From NCBI GenBank assembly GCA_017621115.1, contig JAGATU010000074.1:1-12308 (forward strand): a DNA stretch of 12,308 nucleotides. Reading direction: 5' to 3'. The notes beneath the pieces are model-generated. The model was not told the origin of the DNA. It searched no databases and saw only the letters and a list, made by a program, of their open reading frames with translations. Below, piece after piece: positions 8,627 through 12,308 of the stretch. The translations under genes were made by a program, and so were the position numbers. This DNA is from Lachnospiraceae bacterium. Its GTDB lineage: Bacteria > Bacillota_A > Clostridia > Lachnospirales > Lachnospiraceae. The number at the start of each line of letters is the position of its first letter. The first letter of the stretch is position 1.

Positions 8627-8655
8627 TTGACATGTGTCGCATAATTGTATACAAT
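8627..8655 (+). promoter_or_regulatory. Sigma-A type promoter of the citrate synthase/GntR/isocitrate dehydrogenase operon
   Basis: A perfect -35 box TTGACA (8627-8632) and a -10 box TACAAT (8650-8655, one mismatch to consensus) are separated by exactly 17 bases. The region upstream is A/T-rich. Transcription would start near 8662 and leave a leader of about 25 bases with a strong ribosome binding site (AGGAGGGG, 8674-8681). The position just after the previous terminator and before the gene at 8687 fits. Confidence 0.85.
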
Positions 8656-8658
8656 TAT
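8641..8658. promoter_or_regulatory. Perfect 18-bp palindrome, likely GntR operator
   Basis: ATAATTGTATACAATTAT is identical to its own reverse complement over all 18 bases. Its core TTGTATACAA resembles the TNGTNNNACNA pattern known for operators of the FadR/FCD branch of GntR regulators. It covers the whole -10 box, so binding should block RNA polymerase. A regulator of exactly this branch is the second gene of the operon, which suggests negative autoregulation. The palindrome is seen directly; the assignment to that regulator is inferred. Confidence 0.78.
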
Positions 8659-8686
8659 GCAAGATGTAAAAATAGGAGGGGATATT

Positions 8687-10123
8687 ATGACTGATAATAA
8701 CAAACCTTTTTTGAATAGACCGGTCACGATGAATGAGAAGACCAATCTTTTGCAGATTGAAGAGCGTATGTATGTATTGGATGATGTTCCAAAGCCAAAC
8801 GTATTCCGTAATATGTTTCCATATTCAGAAGTGCCGAAGATTCCGTTTAATGATAGAATCGTACCACATGATTTACCGAAGGACATCTGGATTACGGACA
8901 CTACTTTCCGTGACGGACAGCAGTCCAGAGCACCGTATTCGACAGAACAGATTGTAACTATTTATGATTATTTACATAAACTTGGCGGTCCGAATGGTAT
9001 GATTCGTGCCAGCGAATTTTTCTTATACAGCAAAAAAGACCGAGATGCGGTTTACAAATGTATGGAGCGTGGCTACAAGTTTCCGGAAGTTACCAGCTGG
9101 ATCCGTGCCAGTAAAGAAGATTTTAAACTGGTAAAAGAAATCGGAATGAAAGAAACCGGTATTCTGGTAAGCTGCTCTGATTATCATATTTTCCTGAAAC
9201 TGAAAATGACCAGAAGACAGGCGATGGAACATTATTTAAGTATTGTCCGTGATTGTCTGGAAGAAGGTATCAGTGTACGCTGCCATTTGGAGGATATTAC
9301 GAGAGCCGATATCTACGGCTATGTAGTGCCGTTTTGCCGTGAGTTAATGGAACTTATGGATGAATATAAGATTCCGATCAAGGTTCGTGCCTGCGATACT
9401 ATGGGATATGGTGTAAACTTCCCGGGTGCGGTTATTCCGCGAAGTGTTCAGGGAATTATCTATGCTTTGAATAAGCATGCCGGTGTACCTCATGAACTGC
9501 TTGAGTGGCATGGCCATAATGATTTTTATAAGGCAGTTGTTAACTCTACAACAGCGTGGTTATACGGTTGTTCCGGTATCAATACCTCATTATTCGGTAT
9601 TGGTGAAAGAACCGGTAATACGCCGCTTGAAGCCATGGTATTCGAATATGCCCAGCTTAAGGGCCATTTGAACGGAATGGATACGACGGTTATTACTGAA
9701 CTTGCTGAATACTACGAGAAGGAAATCGGCTATAAGATTCCGTCAAGAACACCTTTTGTTGGAAAGAATTTCAATGTTACAAGAGCCGGTATTCATGCAG
9801 ACGGTCTTTTGAAAAACGAGGAAATCTATAATATTTTTGATACCGAAAAATTCTTAAACCGACCGGTATTATGTGCTATTTCCAATACTTCCGGACTTGC
9901 CGGTATTGCACATTGGATTAATACATATTATAAACTGCCGGAAGAAATGCATGTGGATAAGACATGTGAATTGGTACACAGAGTCAAAGAATGGGTTGAC
10001 GAAGAGTATCAGGGAGGCCGTGTAACGGTTCTTACCGACGAAGAATTATTGGTTGTTATTAATAAAAACTGTAAAAAACTTGGATTAACATTGGAAAGAG
10101 GAATTTTTAAGAAAAATGAGTAA
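8687..10123 (+). CDS. Re-citrate synthase-type enzyme (HMGL-like/isopropylmalate synthase superfamily)
   Basis: This 478-residue enzyme probably condenses oxaloacetate with acetyl-CoA to citrate in the cytoplasm. It belongs to the DRE-TIM metallolyase superfamily: DTTFRDGQQ (71-79) carries the catalytic Arg and metal-binding Asp, HGHND (275-279) the metal-binding His pair, and GERTGN (306-311) is the usual late motif. A leader of about 65 residues precedes the barrel, and the C-terminal part after about 345 is short, with no room for the full LeuA allosteric domain. Overall it resembles the Re-citrate synthase group first characterised in Clostridium kluyveri, often mislabelled 2-isopropylmalate synthase. 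The isocitrate dehydrogenase gene in the same operon supports citrate rather than leucine synthesis. The ATG at 8687 is chosen because AGGAGGGG sits 5 bases upstream; an in-frame TTG at 8645 lies before the predicted transcription start. Homocitrate or citramalate synthase activity cannot be excluded from sequence alone. Confidence 0.85.
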   Translation: MTDNNKPFLNRPVTMNEKTNLLQIEERMYVLDDVPKPNVFRNMFPYSEVPKIPFNDRIVPHDLPKDIWITDTTFRDGQQSRAPYSTEQIVTIYDYLHKLGGPNGMIRASEFFLYSKKDRDAVYKCMERGYKFPEVTSWIRASKEDFKLVKEIGMKETGILVSCSDYHIFLKLKMTRRQAMEHYLSIVRDCLEEGISVRCHLEDITRADIYGYVVPFCRELMELMDEYKIPIKVRACDTMGYGVNFPGAVIPRSVQGIIYALNKHAGVPHELLEWHGHNDFYKAVVNSTTAWLYGCSGINTSLFGIGERTGNTPLEAMVFEYAQLKGHLNGMDTTVITELAEYYEKEIGYKIPSRTPFVGKNFNVTRAGIHADGLLKNEEIYNIFDTEKFLNRPVLCAISNTSGLAGIAHWINTYYKLPEEMHVDKTCELVHRVKEWVDEEYQGGRVTVLTDEELLVVINKNCKKLGLTLERGIFKKNE

Positions 10124-10862
10124 CCAATACGATGTAAAACAGGAAGTAACCGATAAATATTCCTTGCGCGGAAGAGTATTTAACAAAATCCGCGATGATA
10201 TTTTAAGCGGTAAATACAAAGAAGGCGAAGAACTGAGGGAAGTGGCAATAGGCGATGAACTCGGAGTATCCAGAACACCTGTAAGAGAAGCCTTCCGACA
10301 GTTGGAATTGGAAGGGCTGATTCAGATTGTGCCAAATAAAGGGGCATATGTTACCGGTATCACGGTAAAGGATGTTAAGGATATTTATATGATCCGCTCC
10401 AAGCTCGAAGGACTATGTGCATACTGGGCGACTTTCCATATTACACAGGAACAGATGGAAGAATTGGAAGAGAATATCTATCTTTCCAAGTTCCATGCCG
10501 AGAAAGGACATTCCGAGCAGAACGCGGAACTGGATAACCGTTTCCATGAAGTGTTGTATGAGGCATGTAATTCCAAAATGTTAGAACATCAATTGCGTGA
10601 TTTTCACGATTATGTTCTGCGCGTACGTAAAAAGACACTGTCACAGTTTAAGCGCAGTTCAGAATCCACAAAGGAACATGAGCAGATTTTTGAAGCGATT
10701 AAAAATAAGCAACCGCAGGAAGCTGAGCGCCTTGCGAATTTGCATATAATTAATGCTTATAAAAATATGGTTCAGAACGGATTATATGAAGTTTACGGAC
10801 AGGAAGTTCCAAAAGAAGATGATTTTCTCTATGGAACAGATGCGATAAATACAGCAGAATAA
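10116..10862 (+). CDS. GntR-family transcriptional regulator, FadR/FCD subfamily
   Basis: This is a 248-residue DNA-binding regulator. Residues about 16-81 form the winged helix-turn-helix, with the family-typical LGVSRTPVREAFRQLELEGLI recognition region (49-69, with Arg53, Thr54, Pro55, Arg57) and the wing PNKGAYV. Residues about 85-220 form the all-helical FCD effector domain, with Asp140, His144, His188 and His210 matching the metal-binding residues that let FCD proteins hold a carboxylate ligand. Its start overlaps the end of the citrate synthase gene (ATGAGTAA), so translation is probably coupled. The likely target is the perfect palindrome over the operon's own promoter. From the context the ligand may be citrate, isocitrate or 2-oxoglutarate; this is inferred. 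Family and subfamily are firm. A GAGG-type ribosome binding site lies inside the upstream gene, about 13 bases before the ATG. Confidence 0.93.
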   Translation: MSNQYDVKQEVTDKYSLRGRVFNKIRDDILSGKYKEGEELREVAIGDELGVSRTPVREAFRQLELEGLIQIVPNKGAYVTGITVKDVKDIYMIRSKLEGLCAYWATFHITQEQMEELEENIYLSKFHAEKGHSEQNAELDNRFHEVLYEACNSKMLEHQLRDFHDYVLRVRKKTLSQFKRSSESTKEHEQIFEAIKNKQPQEAERLANLHIINAYKNMVQNGLYEVYGQEVPKEDDFLYGTDAINTAE

Positions 10863-10926
10863 GCAAGTTTAGTCTTGGAAGAGGTTCAGGATAAATTTGA
10901 TAACAAGCAAAGTAAAGGAGAAGAAC

Positions 10927-12138
10927 ATGGACAAAATTAAAATGACTACCCCCTTAGTTGAAATGGATGGAGATGAGATGACCAGGATTCTTTGGCAGAT
11001 GATCAAGGATGAATTATTATATCCCTATATCGATTTAAAGACAGAGTATTATGATCTTGGTTTGGAATACCGTAATGAGACCAATGACCAGGTAACTATT
11101 GATTCCGCTAATGCAACATTAAAATATGGTGTTGCTGTTAAATGTGCGACTATCACTCCGAATGCTGCCAGAATGACAGAATACAACTTGAAGGAAATGT
11201 GGAAAAGTCCTAACGGAACCATCCGTGCAATGCTTGACGGGACGGTTTTCCGTGCGCCTATTTTAGTAAACGGAATTGTTCCGTATGTTAAAAATTGGGT
11301 AAAACCGATTACCATAGCAAGACATGCTTATGGTGATGTATATAAGAATACAGAAATTAAGGTACCGGGTACCGGTAAAGCAGAATTGGTTTATACAGCA
11401 GAGGACGGAACTGAAGTTAGGGAATTAATACACAATTTTAAGGGTGCCGGTATTTTACAGGGTATTCATAATACAGAAGAGTCCATTGAAAGTTTTGCAA
11501 GAGCATGTTTTTCTTATGCAGTGGACACAAAACAGGATTTGTGGTTCTCTACAAAAGATACGATTTCCAAGAAATATGACCACACCTTTAAAGATATCTT
11601 CCAGGAAATTTATGATAACGAATACAAAACCAAATTTGAAGAACTGGGTATTGAATATTTCTATACATTAATCGATGATGCAGTGGCACGTGTGATTCGG
11701 TCTGAAGGCGGGTTTATTTGGGCATGTAAGAACTATGACGGTGATGTAATGTCCGATATGGTAGCTACGGCTTATGGGGATTTGTCCATGATGACTTCAG
11801 TGTTAGTATCACCAAATGGTGTATATGAATATGAAGCGGCACATGGTACGGTACAGCGTCATTATTACAAGCATTTAAAAGGGGAAGAAACCTCTACCAA
11901 TGGTATTGCAACGATTTTTGCATGGACAGGAGCACTCCGCAAGCGTGGTGAACTCGATGGCATTACAGAACTTTGTGATTTTGCGGATAAGTTGGAGAAG
12001 GCATGTATCAAGACTGTTGAAAACGGTAAGATGACAAAGAGTCTGTCATTGATTTCTACCTGTGAAAATCCGGTTATTTTAAATAGTTTAGATTTTATCA
12101 AAGCAATCCGTGAAGAGTTGGACAAAGAATTAGCATAA
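10927..12138 (+). CDS. icd: NADP-dependent isocitrate dehydrogenase, eukaryote-like type
   Basis: This 403-residue cytoplasmic enzyme oxidatively decarboxylates isocitrate to 2-oxoglutarate with reduction of NADP. It matches the homodimeric family that includes human IDH1 rather than the Escherichia coli type. Substrate-binding motifs are present: KSPNGTIR (Ser94, Arg100), Arg109, and ARHAYGD with Arg132, aligned at the same numbers as in human IDH1. STKDTI supplies the catalytic Lys210, and Asp250, Asp273 and Asp277 are the metal ligands. [10 protein letters not shown] contains Arg311 and His312, equivalent to the residues that give NADP specificity. Length is normal. AAAGGAG (10914-10920) is 6 bases before the ATG; an in-frame TTG at 10897 would place that site inside the gene. 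It follows the regulator gene after 64 bases with no terminator in between, so it is probably the last gene of the operon and supplies 2-oxoglutarate for glutamate synthesis plus NADPH. Confidence 0.96.
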   Translation: MDKIKMTTPLVEMDGDEMTRILWQMIKDELLYPYIDLKTEYYDLGLEYRNETNDQVTIDSANATLKYGVAVKCATITPNAARMTEYNLKEMWKSPNGTIRAMLDGTVFRAPILVNGIVPYVKNWVKPITIARHAYGDVYKNTEIKVPGTGKAELVYTAEDGTEVRELIHNFKGAGILQGIHNTEESIESFARACFSYAVDTKQDLWFSTKDTISKKYDHTFKDIFQEIYDNEYKTKFEELGIEYFYTLIDDAVARVIRSEGGFIWACKNYDGDVMSDMVATAYGDLSMMTSVLVSPNGVYEYEAAHGTVQRHYYKHLKGEETSTNGIATIFAWTGALRKRGELDGITELCDFADKLEKACIKTVENGKMTKSLSLISTCENPVILNSLDFIKAIREELDKELA

Positions 12139-12143
12139 GAAAA

Positions 12144-12172
12144 AGGGAAGCCGAAAGGCTTCCCTAATTTTT
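12144..12172. terminator. Bidirectional intrinsic terminator between convergent genes
   Basis: A perfect 8-bp stem GGGAAGCC (12145-12152) and GGCTTCCC (12157-12164) encloses a GAAA tetraloop. On the + strand it is followed by TAATTTTT; on the minus strand it is followed by TTTTTCTT from the A-rich stretch at 12137-12144. It begins just after the isocitrate dehydrogenase stop codon, and its + strand T run reaches the stop codon of the minus-strand gene. Confidence 0.92.
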
Positions 12173-12308
12173 ACGCTAATTCTTCCCAACGTTCCATGGC
12201 GTCCATTAATTTTTCTGCTATTTGATCTTTTTCTGTTTGCAGTTCCATTAATTTTGCGGAGACATTACAAATCTCCGGTGAGGCCATCAGTTCGTCGATT
12301 TCTTTGTC
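12171..12308 (-). CDS. C-terminal end of a probable ABC-F family ATPase (partial)
   Basis: The minus strand is open from the window edge for 45 codons to a TAA at 12173-12171. The peptide begins DKEIDELMASPEI, continues through KLMELQTEKDQIAEKL and ends ERWEELA. Charged, leucine-spaced heptads, a central PE turn and the terminal RWEEL are typical of the C-terminal coiled-coil hairpin of ABC-F (Uup-type) proteins, which bind ribosomes or nucleic acid and have two ATPase domains upstream. None of the ATPase motifs lies in the window, so the call rests on this tail alone. The gene converges with the isocitrate dehydrogenase gene and shares its terminator. Another coiled-coil protein is the main alternative. 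Confidence 0.72.
   Translation of the reverse strand, partial: DKEIDELMASPEICNVSAKLMELQTEKDQIAEKLMDAMERWEELA

Noticed and set aside
8629..8638. GACA-TG-TGTC arms next to the -35 box as a second operator
   Set aside because: Only four bases per arm; such matches are expected by chance.
8645..8686. In-frame TTG at 8645 as the start of the citrate synthase-type enzyme
   Set aside because: It lies inside the promoter and operator, upstream of the predicted transcription start; the ATG at 8687 has a strong ribosome binding site.
8687..10123. Annotation as leucine-pathway 2-isopropylmalate synthase
   Set aside because: The C-terminal LeuA regulatory domain appears absent, no leucine genes are nearby and the operon partner is isocitrate dehydrogenase.
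1..12308. A defence, toxin-antitoxin, phage or secretion system
   Set aside because: All major open frames are accounted for by surface proteins, a sortase and central metabolism; no nuclease, integrase, transposase or toxin motif was seen.

Overview
The window looks like a piece of chromosome from an anaerobic, low-to-moderate G+C Gram-positive bacterium of the class Clostridia, most likely a gut-type Lachnospiraceae. This is inferred from the combination of a class B sortase with BspA-like leucine-rich-repeat wall proteins, a Re-type citrate synthase homologue instead of the common Si-type enzyme, purine-rich ribosome binding sites and the general codon use. No species can be named from the sequence alone.

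Left part (1-8590), a cell-surface operon on the + strand. It starts inside a class B sortase gene with its catalytic His, Cys and Arg all visible. Two very large secreted proteins follow at short spacing (1688 and 946 residues). Each has a signal peptide, many BspA-type leucine-rich repeats, a related C-terminal beta-rich module and a terminal sorting signal of the [ST]PxTG type followed by a membrane segment and a basic tail. The simplest reading is a sortase next to its own two substrates. A strong intrinsic terminator closes the unit at 8558-8587.

Right part (8620-12172), a central-metabolism operon on the + strand. A near-consensus promoter (TTGACA, 17 bp, TACAAT) has its -10 box inside a perfect 18-bp palindrome. 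The genes are a Re-citrate synthase-type HMGL-like enzyme, a GntR/FCD regulator overlapping it by 8 bases, and an NADP-type isocitrate dehydrogenase of the eukaryote-like family. Together with an aconitase encoded elsewhere they would turn oxaloacetate and acetyl-CoA into 2-oxoglutarate for glutamate synthesis. The palindrome is of the kind bound by GntR proteins, so the operon is probably controlled by its own second gene.

Right edge (12138-12308). A perfect 8-bp GC-rich hairpin serves as terminator for both strands between convergent genes. On the minus strand lies the last 45 codons of a gene that looks like the C-terminal coiled coil of an ABC-F ATPase.

No RNA genes, insertion sequences, CRISPR arrays or phage genes were seen, and there is no gene-free stretch longer than about 140 bases.
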